The notes beneath the pieces were generated by a model. The model saw nothing but the letters and a program-made list of their open reading frames with translations, made no database searches and was not told the DNA's origin. Source: Acidobacteriota bacterium (GTDB lineage: Bacteria; Acidobacteriota; Thermoanaerobaculia; Gp7-AA8; JAHWKK01). Taken from it: DNA of 64,000 bases. Shown one piece after another: positions 17,342-26,154 of this stretch. The position numbers and the translations under genes are program-made. How positions within the stretch are numbered: position 1 is the first letter of the stretch; the number at the start of each line of letters is the position of its first letter. The DNA is taken from the NCBI GenBank assembly GCA_019347945.1, contig JAHWKK010000014.1, forward strand, positions 1 to 64,000. The letters are read 5' to 3'.

Positions 17342-18804
17342 ATCGAGTAGTTTCCGGCTTCGATGATCTCCCTGACCCGCGCCATGAACTGATCGGCAAC
17401 GGCACCGTCGATCAGACGATGGTCGAAGGTGAGTGCGAGAATGCACATCGACCGGATCGCGATCGCGTCTCCGGCTGGCGACTCGACGACCATCGGGCGC
17501 TTCTTCACCCCTCCGACTCCGAGGATGGCGACCTGGGGCTGATTGATGATCGGTGTGCCGAACAGTCCGCCGTAAACGCCGGGGTTCGTGATGGTGAAGG
17601 TCCCGCCCTGCACGTCGTCGGGGTTGAGCTTCTTCGCCCGCGCCCGGTCCCCGAGATCGTTGACCGCGCGCGCGAGTCCGAGAAGATTTTTCTCGTCCGC
17701 CCGTTTGAGAACAGGAACGATCAGACCCCAGTCGAGCGCGACCGCCACTCCGATGTTGAGGTCCCGGTGATAGTAGACCTTCTCATCATCCATCGATGCG
17801 TTCAGTACCGGAAACTCGCGAAGCGCGGTGATCACCGCCTGAATGATGAACGGGAGGTAGGTGAGTTTGGCGCCGCGTTCCTCATACTCTTCCTTGTAAC
17901 TGCGTCGCAATTTGTCGATCCGCGTGAAATCGATCTCGAACACCGTTGTCACATGAGCGGAAGTCTGTTTCGACTGGACCATGTGATGCGCGATCTTCCT
18001 ACGCATCTGGGAGAGCGGCTCGATGTGAATGCTCTCACCCGGCGCGAATACGGAGGGAGTTTGTGCGGGCTCGGAAGGGGCCTCAGCCGGCGCCTCCGCC
18101 TGGGGCCGTTGTGGCGCGGGAGCGGCCGGCTGGCTCGGCGCTGCGGGAGCTTCTGCCGCCGGTTTGCCGGACTCGATATAGCCGAGAATGTCGTCCTTGG
18201 TCACGCGGCCGGAAACCCCGGTCCCGTCGATGGCCGAAATGTCGACCTCGTTCTCCGCGGCGATCTTCCGCACGAGCGGAGACGACCTGGTCCTGCGACG
18301 TTCTTCGAGCGAAGCGTCCTCACCGGTGGTACCGCCTTTCGGTGTGGGCGCGCCCTGGCGATCCTCGACCGGGGCCTGGGATTCGGCAGCGGGAGCCTCC
18401 TTCGGCTGCTTCGGAGCTTCCCTGGACGGTTCTGGCGGCTCCGCTTTCTTCTCTTCTTTCTTCTCCTCCTTCTTCTCCTCCTTCTTCTCCTCTTTCTTCT
18501 CCTCTTTTTTCTCCTCCGGTTTTTTCTGTTCCGGAGCCGGCGCTGCTGCCGCGGAGGCGTCTTCCCCCTCGGCGGCGATCCGGGCGACGACGCTGTTGAC
18601 CTCGACGGTCTCCCCTTCCTGCGCGAGGATCTCGACCAGCGTTCCGGCCGATGGAGAGGGGATCTCCGCGTCGACCTTGTCGGTCGAGATCTCGAGTAGT
18701 GGCTCGTCGCGCTCGACCTTGTCGCCGACCTTCTTGAGCCACTGGCTCACGGTACCTTCGGCAATCGATTCCCCCATCTGGGGCATCAGGACGTCTGTTG
18801 GCAT
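17338..18804 (-). CDS. sucB: 2-oxoacid dehydrogenase E2 (dihydrolipoamide acyltransferase)
   Basis: A 488-residue E2. One lipoyl domain occupies residues 1-80 with the lipoylated Lys43 in EISTDKVDAEIPSP. A Lys/Glu linker follows, made of reiterated EEKK units, and then the peripheral-subunit-binding domain (RSSPLVRKIAAENEVDIS). The acyltransferase domain from about 260 ends with the catalytic DHRLIDGAVADQF. The single lipoyl domain and MPQMGESIAEGTV start suit a succinyl or branched-chain type, so the sucB symbol is provisional; no E1 gene is present to decide. It lies 43 bases after lpdA and is coupled to the CPBP gene by GTGA. Confidence 0.9.
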   Translation of the reverse strand: MPTDVLMPQMGESIAEGTVSQWLKKVGDKVERDEPLLEISTDKVDAEIPSPSAGTLVEILAQEGETVEVNSVVARIAAEGEDASAAAAPAPEQKKPEEKKEEKKEEKKEEKKEEKKEEKKAEPPEPSREAPKQPKEAPAAESQAPVEDRQGAPTPKGGTTGEDASLEERRRTRSSPLVRKIAAENEVDISAIDGTGVSGRVTKDDILGYIESGKPAAEAPAAPSQPAAPAPQRPQAEAPAEAPSEPAQTPSVFAPGESIHIEPLSQMRRKIAHHMVQSKQTSAHVTTVFEIDFTRIDKLRRSYKEEYEERGAKLTYLPFIIQAVITALREFPVLNASMDDEKVYYHRDLNIGVAVALDWGLIVPVLKRADEKNLLGLARAVNDLGDRARAKKLNPDDVQGGTFTITNPGVYGGLFGTPIINQPQVAILGVGGVKKRPMVVESPAGDAIAIRSMCILALTFDHRLIDGAVADQFMARVREIIEAGNYSM

Positions 18805-18847
18805 TTCGCTTTCCCTGCTCTTTCCGAAAAGATTCTGAAACGGTCTC

Positions 18848-20251
18848 TCACTGGTGAATGGAGTGGCCGGCGACGTCTTCGGCAGCTTCCATCATCGCTT
18901 CCGAGAGCGTCGGATGTGCATGAATGGTGCGGGCGATCGATTCGCTCGTAGCTTCGAGGGCCAGCGCTGCGCAGGCCTCCGCGATCAGCTCGGTCGCTTT
19001 GGGGCCGACGATGTGAACTCCGAGCAGCTCGTCGTATTTCGATTCGGAGACGTACTTGATCAGGCCGCCCGACTCGCCGACGATCTTCGCCTTCGAGTTT
19101 GCGGAGAAGGGGAACTTGCCGATCTTCACGTCGTAGCCCCGCTCCTTCGCCTTCTCCTCGGTCAGCCCGACCGATGCGACCTCCGGGTCGCTGTAGGTCG
19201 CGTTTGGAACGAGATCGTAGTTGATCGGTCGAACCTCGAGACCGGCGATGTGCTCGACCGCGAGAATCCCTTCGGCCGAGGCGCAGTGGGCGAGAGCGGG
19301 TGTCGGCACGATGTCTCCGATTGCATAGATCCCTTTCGCGGCCGTCTGCATCAACTCGTTGACCTGGACCATTCCCCGATCGACTTTGACCCCCGCTTCC
19401 TCGACGCCGACGCCTTCGAGGACGCCTCGCCGTCCGACGGCCGACAGGACGATCTCGGTCTCGATCTCCTTCGTGTCGCCCTTCTCGGTCGAGATCTTCG
19501 ACTTCACCCCCTTTTCGGTCGGCTCACAGCTTTCGACCTTGACGCCCGTCATCACCTCGATCCCCTTCTTCTTGAAAAGGCGGGTGAATTCCTTCGAGAT
19601 GTCGGCGTCCTCGATCGGCAGCAGCCGGGGGAGCACCTCGACGACGGTCACCTTCGTTCCGAAGTCCTTGAAGATCGATGCGAACTCGCAGCCGACCGCC
19701 CCGGCACCGATGACGAGCATCGATTCGGGAACCCGGTCGATCTGAAGAATGTGATCGGAGTTGATGATCTTCTTTCCGTCCGCTTTGATGTGAGGGAGAT
19801 CGCGGGGTACCGATCCCATGGCGAGGATCACGTTTTTCGTTTTCAGGTCGCGCGTCGAGCCGTCTTCCGCCTTCACGCGCACCTGGCCTGGTCCGGCGAG
19901 GCTTCCGAAGCCCTGGATCGACTCGACCTTGTTCTTCTTGAAGAGGAACTGGATTCCTTTCTCGTTCGCGTCGACGACTCCCTGTTTTCGCTCCTGCACC
20001 TTCGAAAAGTCGAGCGTGACGTCGCCGACGGTGATTCCAAAGTCCTTCGAATGAGCGACTTTCTTGTAGACGTAGGCGTTTTCGAGGAGCGACTTGGTAG
20101 GGATGCAGCCGCGATGGAGACAGGTCCCTCCGAGGAATGGATCCTTCTCGACGACCGCGACCCTGAGGCCGAGCTGTCCTGCCCGGATACCCGCCACATA
20201 GCCTCCCGGCCCGCTCCCGATGATCACGACGTCGTACTGTTGTTCTGCCAA
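18848..20251 (-). CDS. lpdA: dihydrolipoyl dehydrogenase (E3)
   Basis: A 467-residue FAD disulfide oxidoreductase that reoxidises dihydrolipoamide on E2 with NAD. IGSGPGGYVAGIRAGQLG is the FAD Rossmann site, GGTCLHRGCIPTKSLL the redox-active CxxxxC, VIGAGAVGCEFASIF the NAD-binding motif, IYAIGDIVPTPALAHCA the second FAD motif, and HAHPTLSEAMMEAA carries the C-terminal His-Glu pair. Length and order are normal. It is the first gene of the operon lpdA - E2 - CPBP - lipB. The 123 bases upstream hold only a pair of CATGTCC repeats and GC-rich spacer. Confidence 0.96.
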   Translation of the reverse strand: MAEQQYDVVIIGSGPGGYVAGIRAGQLGLRVAVVEKDPFLGGTCLHRGCIPTKSLLENAYVYKKVAHSKDFGITVGDVTLDFSKVQERKQGVVDANEKGIQFLFKKNKVESIQGFGSLAGPGQVRVKAEDGSTRDLKTKNVILAMGSVPRDLPHIKADGKKIINSDHILQIDRVPESMLVIGAGAVGCEFASIFKDFGTKVTVVEVLPRLLPIEDADISKEFTRLFKKKGIEVMTGVKVESCEPTEKGVKSKISTEKGDTKEIETEIVLSAVGRRGVLEGVGVEEAGVKVDRGMVQVNELMQTAAKGIYAIGDIVPTPALAHCASAEGILAVEHIAGLEVRPINYDLVPNATYSDPEVASVGLTEEKAKERGYDVKIGKFPFSANSKAKIVGESGGLIKYVSESKYDELLGVHIVGPKATELIAEACAALALEATSESIARTIHAHPTLSEAMMEAAEDVAGHSIHQ

Positions 20252-20374
20252 AAAGACACCTCCGAGGTTCGTTGATGAGGGATTATATCGGGAGCGGGGA
20301 AAAGCCTCCCGCCTGCTCGGGTCGAGCCTCCGGCATGTCCGACATGTCCACGAGCCCGACTTGCCCGGGTTCTT

Positions 20375-23245
20375 CTAGTCGAGGATCTTCAGGAAGACGA
20401 TGCTGGCGACGATTCCGTCCTGCGCGTTCGAGCCGAGGCTTCTTCCGACGTCGAGGCGGAGAATCGTTCCCCACGGACCGAGCGTCTGTCCGCCGACGCC
20501 GACGCCCTGAAATGCCTCGCCGTCCCAGCCGGCGGCGGTGTCGTCGAGCATCGCGTGATCGTAAAACGCCTCCAGCCTGAGCTGGTCGGAGATGACGAAG
20601 CCGTAGGAGAAGTGCGAGAAGATCGCGCTCTCCGCCTTGATCGACCCGGACGAGAATCCGCGCACGCGGTTCGATCCGAAGAAGCCGAGCTCATACTTCG
20701 AGAAGCGGTCGAGGTCTGTACCGTCGACGTACTCGGCGCCGAATCCGATCCTCTGAAAATTCGGGAGATGAATCGTCTTCGCCGCGCCGATCCCGTACTT
20801 GAAGAACGATTTCTGATCGTCGGAGTACTCGTCGGGATTTCCCCACGGTTCCCACTCGGTCCGCGTGTTGTACTCCGCGAAGGTCCGTAGCGAATAGCCC
20901 CAGCGATCGTAGCGGACGCTCAGCTGCGGGCTGATGACGATCGTGTCGGTCGGGATGATGAAATCATCGGCCGTCGAGTCCGCCTCTCCGAAGGAGACCG
21001 AGGTCATCCCGACCGAGAGGTCGACCTTTCCGAATCCCGCGAACGGATGTCCGACGCGGAACGTGAGTCCGACCGGAAGGGCTTCGACCGCTTCCTCCTC
21101 GATCTCGACGCCGTCTCTGTACGACGCGGTCTTGAACGGGATCGCGAGGCCGAAGAAATCGGCCGAAGCATTTGCGCGCGTGCCGAAGATCGAGGGGTTC
21201 GTCAGGTTCGCAGCGGTGAAGACGCCGGCAAAAAAGATGTTAGTCTGAAGGCCTCGATCGAAGAGGTTGAAGTCGAAGTAGTTGATCCCGGCGAGCGGAA
21301 GAACCCCGTACTCGAGCCCTTCATCGTGCTGAAGCCCTCCGACCAGAAAGAATCGCGACGAATCGACACCTTCCTTGACGACGCGCTCGCCGCTCGAGGT
21401 TCGCTCGAGATACCGAAGCCCGGCGTCGGTCTCCCGGATCATCCGGAAGTCCGAGTCGTTCGCTGCCGCGAGCCGCGCCTCGAAGTCGTCCGGTCCGATG
21501 TCGCGCGAAACAAAAAGGGTCTCCCGCTGAACGGGGATCGCGGCTCCGGCCGCTGAAAGGGTCTGCTGCGCATTCACGCGATCGAGCAGCCAGATGGTCT
21601 CCTCCGGCTCCCGCTCGGCGACCTCTTCTGCCGAAAGCGGCTCTTCGGTCGTTCGATCGAAGGGGGCGTAGGTGAGACGCTCCTCGTTCGAGAGGACTTC
21701 TCCCTCCCCGAGATTGAGCTGGATCATCGAAATTGCGATCCGTGCAAACGACTTCATGTCGATCCACACGCGCCCCTTGTAGAGGGGAAGCTCCTCGGGG
21801 GCGCTGATCGGGGGCTCGAACTGGATCTCCCAGACGTCGTATCCGGCGAGCGTCGTCTCCCGGACGAGCCGGTAGCGGTAATCCCGCCCGAGGTTGAGCT
21901 CGAGCGGAAGCTCGGTGACCTTTTCCGGCTGGACCAGCGGAAGCTCGGGGACCCTGCCGTACTTCCAGCGCACCCCATTGATGAAGAGGCTCTCCCATAC
22001 CCAGTCGGCGGTCCGCGGAGCGTCGAAGAAGTAGGGACCGTTGATCGTGGCTTCCACCAGATCGCCGGTGGCTCCGATCGGAAATCTGAGGCTGGTCTGA
22101 TTGGTCGCGATCCATCGCGGCTGATTCGCGATCTGATAATCCCAGTATGCCTGGTGGTTCCTGATGATCTCTTCGACCGGAATCTCTCTTCGCGTCGCGA
22201 CCTCGATCGCTTCGCGAGTCACAGAGGGGTCCTCAGCGATCGTCCGATTCCAGATGACCGCATGCGGGAGATTCGGCCGGGCGATTCCGACGTAGGTTCG
22301 TCCCCGCTCGGTTGCGGAATCGGACGATGGCGTCGTACCGGAAGCCGAGAGTATACGAGGCGACGAGAGGTCGTCGGCGCTCGCCGACATGATTGCCGCG
22401 CCCGTCTCCCGTCCCCGCGGGACGACGACGGTCGAAAGGTCCTCTCCGCGGATGAAGGTCACGACCGGGATTTCCACGACGGTTCCGCGCTCGTCCAGAA
22501 ACGAGACCGGAGACGATGGAGAGGCGATCATGTCGCCGCTCAGAGCCGAATTGAGCTCGCGAAGCGCGCTCACCAGAGTCTCGTCGCTCGAAAGCGACCA
22601 CGCCCGGCGTGCGCCGCGGGAGAACGCGATCGCGATGTCGTACAGAGGATTCGGGCTCGATGGAAGAGTCGTGACCTCGAGCTCTTTGGCGGGGTCATTG
22701 CGCTCGATCCAGTCGTGCGCGGCCCCGGCGAGCTCTGCAGGAACGATGATCGAATCGAAGTAGGGGAGTGCTCCCTCCGAGACGAGAGCGTCGAGCTTCT
22801 CGATGGTGTCCGTTTCGACGACGAATCTGTGCGCCGCGCCGGCGCCCTGCATCGCCACCGAGAGCCTTCGAAGCAGCAGAGCCTCGAACGCCCCGGGGGT
22901 CGACTCCAGGCGTAGCCCTGTTCCGCCGAAGACTCCCTGCCGCGTCGTAAAAGCGACCAGATCCCTGATGCGTGTCTCGATCTGTTCCGCCGGATAGTCG
23001 GGATCAGGTGCGAAATCAAATACGAGCACCGAATTTGCTCTCGTTTCGGCGGGGATCGCGTCGCCGGGCTCGGGAAGATCGGATTCCTCGAGATGAATCA
23101 GGACCGGCAGGCCGGTCGATGGGATGTCGACCGATCCGCTGCACAACGTGCAATCGGAGGCCGGATCCGGTGCCGCGAGCAGCGGCAGAGAGAGCATCGG
23201 AAAGAGGAGGATGGAGCCGATTCCGAGAATGGCTGATCTGAACAC
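20375..23245 (-). CDS. outer-membrane protein with Omp85-like C-terminal barrel
   Basis: A 956-residue exported protein. A signal peptide (AILGIGSILLFPMLSLPLLA) precedes about 400 residues I cannot assign and a middle region with WIDMKSFARIAISMIQLNLG, reminiscent of outer-membrane lipoprotein-sorting folds. The last ~350 residues look like an Omp85-type barrel: NRVRGFSSGSIKAE has the VRGF loop-6 motif, and VGVGGQTLGPWGTILRLDVG recalls the penultimate strands of BamA/ShlB. No POTRA repeats are evident. The TTG at 23275 is a longer option; the GTG at 23245 has AGAGGG at a workable distance and starts directly at the signal peptide. Transcribed away from the lipid-kinase gene. Confidence 0.75.
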   Translation of the reverse strand: MFRSAILGIGSILLFPMLSLPLLAAPDPASDCTLCSGSVDIPSTGLPVLIHLEESDLPEPGDAIPAETRANSVLVFDFAPDPDYPAEQIETRIRDLVAFTTRQGVFGGTGLRLESTPGAFEALLLRRLSVAMQGAGAAHRFVVETDTIEKLDALVSEGALPYFDSIIVPAELAGAAHDWIERNDPAKELEVTTLPSSPNPLYDIAIAFSRGARRAWSLSSDETLVSALRELNSALSGDMIASPSSPVSFLDERGTVVEIPVVTFIRGEDLSTVVVPRGRETGAAIMSASADDLSSPRILSASGTTPSSDSATERGRTYVGIARPNLPHAVIWNRTIAEDPSVTREAIEVATRREIPVEEIIRNHQAYWDYQIANQPRWIATNQTSLRFPIGATGDLVEATINGPYFFDAPRTADWVWESLFINGVRWKYGRVPELPLVQPEKVTELPLELNLGRDYRYRLVRETTLAGYDVWEIQFEPPISAPEELPLYKGRVWIDMKSFARIAISMIQLNLGEGEVLSNEERLTYAPFDRTTEEPLSAEEVAEREPEETIWLLDRVNAQQTLSAAGAAIPVQRETLFVSRDIGPDDFEARLAAANDSDFRMIRETDAGLRYLERTSSGERVVKEGVDSSRFFLVGGLQHDEGLEYGVLPLAGINYFDFNLFDRGLQTNIFFAGVFTAANLTNPSIFGTRANASADFFGLAIPFKTASYRDGVEIEEEAVEALPVGLTFRVGHPFAGFGKVDLSVGMTSVSFGEADSTADDFIIPTDTIVISPQLSVRYDRWGYSLRTFAEYNTRTEWEPWGNPDEYSDDQKSFFKYGIGAAKTIHLPNFQRIGFGAEYVDGTDLDRFSKYELGFFGSNRVRGFSSGSIKAESAIFSHFSYGFVISDQLRLEAFYDHAMLDDTAAGWDGEAFQGVGVGGQTLGPWGTILRLDVGRSLGSNAQDGIVASIVFLKILD

Positions 23246-23305
23246 GACGAGAAGAACCCTCTGTGAAAACGTCAATATTCTTGATGCGAGGCGGGGTTCA
23301 CCGAA

Positions 23306-24211
23306 ATGACCGCCGCCAGGGGTGCGATCTACTTCAACCGGTCATCCGGCGCCGGACTCGAAAAGGAACTTGCGGAGCTCGAGAAGCGGGCAGGTGAGGA
23401 GCGCCTCGATATGGTGGAGCTCGACGAGGAGGTCGATGTTCAGGCGGACATCCGGAACCGGCAGAACGAAGGACAGCGGCTCTTCGTCGCTGCCGGCGGG
23501 GACGGGACGATCCACACGGTGGCCCAGCCGCTCGTGCGATCGAGCTCGGTTCTCGGTGTACTTCCGCTCGGCACCTTCAATCACTTCGCGCGTGACATCG
23601 AGATGCCGCAGGACTGGAGAGAGGCCCTCGACGTCGTGTTTGGCGACGAAGTCCGGCAGGTCGACGTCGGCGAGGTCAACCGGATTTTCTTCATGAACAG
23701 CATCGCGCTCGGGATCTATCCGAAGGTGATGAAGCAGCGCGAGCGCCTTCGCCCGAATCATGGGAAGTGGATGGCGTACGCTCTCGCGGTCAACGGCACG
23801 TTGCGCCGGATGCCACACGTTTCGATGACGCTCGAGTCTCCACCGCACCTCGAAGTGGTGAGCAGTCACATGTTCTTCGTCTCGGTCAGTTCGTACAATC
23901 TGAGCGAGGCGGGCATTCTTGCACCGCGTGAGACGCTCGAGTCGGGAAGGCTCGGCGTCTACTGGCTGCCGCACGGCAGCAGGTGGCAGCTGATCCGAGC
24001 CGTGGCGCGCTATCTGCGCGGCCGCGCCTCCGATATCGACGGCTTCCGACAGATGTATGTGCCGGGGCTGCGGATCAACGTCCCTTCGAAGCGGAGACTC
24101 AGAGTCGGTATAGACGGCGAGCTCTACAAACTGAAAGCGCCGCTGGACGTCCGCGTCGTTCCGAGCGGTCTCCAGGTGAAAGTTCCGAGGCAGGTACTCA
24201 ACGAGAAGTAG
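23306..24211 (+). CDS. diacylglycerol/lipid kinase family protein
   Basis: A 301-residue DAGK-catalytic-domain protein. AAGGDGTIHTVAQPL is the nucleotide-binding GGDGT motif, LGVLPLGTFNHFARDIEMP the following glycine-rich segment, and MNSIALGIYPKVMKQRE and LRVGIDGEL the conserved C-terminal region of YegS/BmrU relatives. These enzymes phosphorylate diacylglycerol or related lipids at the cytoplasmic membrane face. GAGGCGGGG precedes the ATG. It is divergent from the Omp85-like gene across about 60 bases. Confidence 0.9.
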   Translation: MTAARGAIYFNRSSGAGLEKELAELEKRAGEERLDMVELDEEVDVQADIRNRQNEGQRLFVAAGGDGTIHTVAQPLVRSSSVLGVLPLGTFNHFARDIEMPQDWREALDVVFGDEVRQVDVGEVNRIFFMNSIALGIYPKVMKQRERLRPNHGKWMAYALAVNGTLRRMPHVSMTLESPPHLEVVSSHMFFVSVSSYNLSEAGILAPRETLESGRLGVYWLPHGSRWQLIRAVARYLRGRASDIDGFRQMYVPGLRINVPSKRRLRVGIDGELYKLKAPLDVRVVPSGLQVKVPRQVLNEK

Positions 24212-24390
24212 TGGTCCTGCAACCATGTAGAATCTCTCGGTTTCGTTTTAACTTTCGAAGTCTGTTGCGCAAACGATTTCAGTGAGCTTCGGTCACGTAG
24301 ACAGAGCCGGGTAGGGGTCATGTGGCAGCGCTCAACGGTCACTCGAACCTCATCGCTACTTGATCGCTAGAGCGCCGGTGAAATCAATTT

Positions 24391-25170
24391 ATGAAAGTGA
24401 GGTTCGAAGTGGCGTTGGATCTAGCGGCTTATTTCGACGAAAGCTATTGCCCACCGAACGAGCCAGTTGATTCAAGGCCGTACATCATCGCAGGATGCAT
24501 CGCAAGGAATAACGTATGGAAAAAACTTTCTAAGGATTGGAAAAGAGTCGAAAAGCTGAATCTGGAAGATGGCGTCGTTTTCCACGCAGCTGCCCTAGAG
24601 GGGGGGTACGCTGATTTTTCGGGCTTGGGGCAGGATGAGCGTCATCGCCTTCAGCGTCTATTTATCAAAGTGATTCTAAAGCATGAAGTTTACCCGTTCT
24701 GCGCTGGAGCGCCACATGATTGGCTGGTAGAATATCAGCGGACATTCGAACAGAACGTCAAACCACTGAAGGGCCACGCTAAAGCCTTGGTCGACCCCTA
24801 CATGGTCGCCTTCAATTTTGCTCTAAAGACGGTTTCCTCGATGCTCGTGAATCTAGACTCAAGCGACCGGGTGGACCTAGTTTTCGACATGGAATGTCAC
24901 GAAAACAGGGCGATGGCCGCATTAGCGCATTTGCAACAAAGCCACCCTGAGACTCACAGTCATTGGTCTACGCTTTCCTATAAGCGGAGCCGAGACTTCG
25001 CGCCGCTCCGGGTAGCAGACTTGGTAGCCTATGAATCCTTCAGAAAGCACCGTGATGGCGTAGAACGTTGGCAACTCGAGAAGCTCGAAAGCAGGCATCC
25101 AATTCGCTGTCGCTATATGGAAGCCGAAAACATGGAAGAGTTCATGAAGGTTTTTCGGGTTGAGTCGTAG
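24391..25170 (+). CDS. DUF3800 domain-containing protein (probably acquired)
   Basis: A 259-residue protein with the DUF3800 pattern: AAYFDESYCPPNEP at the N-terminus, LVFDMECHENRA mid-chain and PLRVADLVAYESFRKHR at the C-terminus, a set of acidic residues consistent with an RNase-H-like fold. No function is established for the family, which is often found on mobile DNA. The gene and its flanks (24212-25320) are visibly lower in GC and use AT-ending codons that the neighbours avoid, a sign of transfer. The ATG at 24391 has no clear ribosome site; GTG at 24409 has GAGG six bases upstream and may be the true start. Confidence 0.85.
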   Translation: MKVRFEVALDLAAYFDESYCPPNEPVDSRPYIIAGCIARNNVWKKLSKDWKRVEKLNLEDGVVFHAAALEGGYADFSGLGQDERHRLQRLFIKVILKHEVYPFCAGAPHDWLVEYQRTFEQNVKPLKGHAKALVDPYMVAFNFALKTVSSMLVNLDSSDRVDLVFDMECHENRAMAALAHLQQSHPETHSHWSTLSYKRSRDFAPLRVADLVAYESFRKHRDGVERWQLEKLESRHPIRCRYMEAENMEEFMKVFRVES

Positions 25171-25323
25171 GGTACAGGCAAGCCCCGTCCTGAGCCCGAC
25201 GAAGAAAGGGGTGGCTTGCTCGCAGGTAACCTTCGAAGGTCGCTCGGCGTTACGACGCTCCTTTTCGACTTGATGAGCGGCGCTACGCACCGATAGTCGC
25301 CGCACCACCTATTGAAACAAACC

Positions 25324-25698
25324 TCAGAGAACGTGGCTCGCGAGGAATTGCTGGACGTCGTAGATGTCGATCTTCTTGTCGAACTGTCTCCGGATCGGCT
25401 CGCTCGCTCCCCGAACCCAGATTTTCAGCTCCGCGTCGAGGTCGAACGTCCCCGAGCTTTCGACCGCGAACCGAACGATGCTGGGCCACGGGATCGACTG
25501 GTACTCGACCTTGTTTCCGGTCATCCCCTGCTTGTCGATGAGGATCAGGCGCTTGTCGGTGAATACGAACCCGTCCCGGATCAACTGAAAGGCACGCCTG
25601 ACCTTCTCCCCCTTCACCAGAATCCGCTCGAACTCCTGCTGCGCCTCCGCCGGGTCGACCTCGGAGGCGTTCCCCATCAATCCGCTGAGCAATCCCAT
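25324..25698 (-). CDS. bacterial PH-domain protein
   Basis: A 124-residue cytoplasmic protein that is essentially one bacterial pleckstrin-homology domain (bPH_1 type): AFQLIRDGFVFTDKRLILID, QGMTGNKVEYQSIPWPSI and SGTFDLDAELKIWVRG are all family blocks. The frame runs open to 25953, but homology and a GGGAG ribosome site seven bases away mark the ATG at 25698. Such domains are thought to bind membranes or partner proteins. It converges on the DUF3800 gene; the 150 bp between them hold a weak hairpin (GCAAGCC...GGCTTGC, 25179-25219). Confidence 0.88.
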   Translation of the reverse strand: MGLLSGLMGNASEVDPAEAQQEFERILVKGEKVRRAFQLIRDGFVFTDKRLILIDKQGMTGNKVEYQSIPWPSIVRFAVESSGTFDLDAELKIWVRGASEPIRRQFDKKIDIYDVQQFLASHVL

Positions 25699-25761
25699 CT
25701 CTGCGCTCCCTTCGGATTCGATGCGAAGCAATTCCCCGGCCGCCCGGAGTCGAACGCAATC

Positions 25762-26154
25762 TGTCGCCCGCTGAAGCGGGCTCGACATTCTCTGCGAAGG
25801 CTCTCCAGCCCCCCGGCTGAAGCCGGGGGCTAAGTTCTTTCGCCCGCGCGGTGCGGGCTGATCCGAAGTCGAGATCTCGCGAGATTCAACGTCTGTTGAG
25901 GGCTGTCGACGTTCTGTCGCCCGCGGACCGCGGGCTGGCGAAGACTCGAACATCGCGCGACCGCGGACCGGGCGACAGAATCGAACACGACCGGCTGATC
26001 GCTTCAGGTGCGCTCGAATCGGACGCCGGTGACGAGCCGCCGAAAGGCGGCGCCAGATCCTGTCCCCCGGCTTCAGCCGGGGGACAGGAACGCGGCACGC
26101 TCAATTGTCGAGCCCGCTTCAGCGGGCGACAGAATCGAACACGACCGGCTGATC
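25762..26154. repeat. array of GC-rich hairpins with a 32-bp direct repeat
   Basis: At least five short perfect hairpins occur in 400 bp: 25766-25781 (GCCCGCTGAAGCGGGC), 25808-25830 (CCCCGGCTGAAGCCGGGG core), 25919-25935 (GCCCGCGGACCGCGGGC), 26059-26088 (GTCCCCC/GGGGGAC arms with TTCA loop) and 26110-26130. Loops are GAA/TGAA or TTCA in either orientation, so the units are inserted in both directions. A 32-bp direct repeat ending GAACACGACCGGCTGATC is exact at 25969-26000 and 26123-26154. The second copy supplies two bases of the stop codon of the hydrolase gene. No gene is seen in this gap. Confidence 0.85.
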
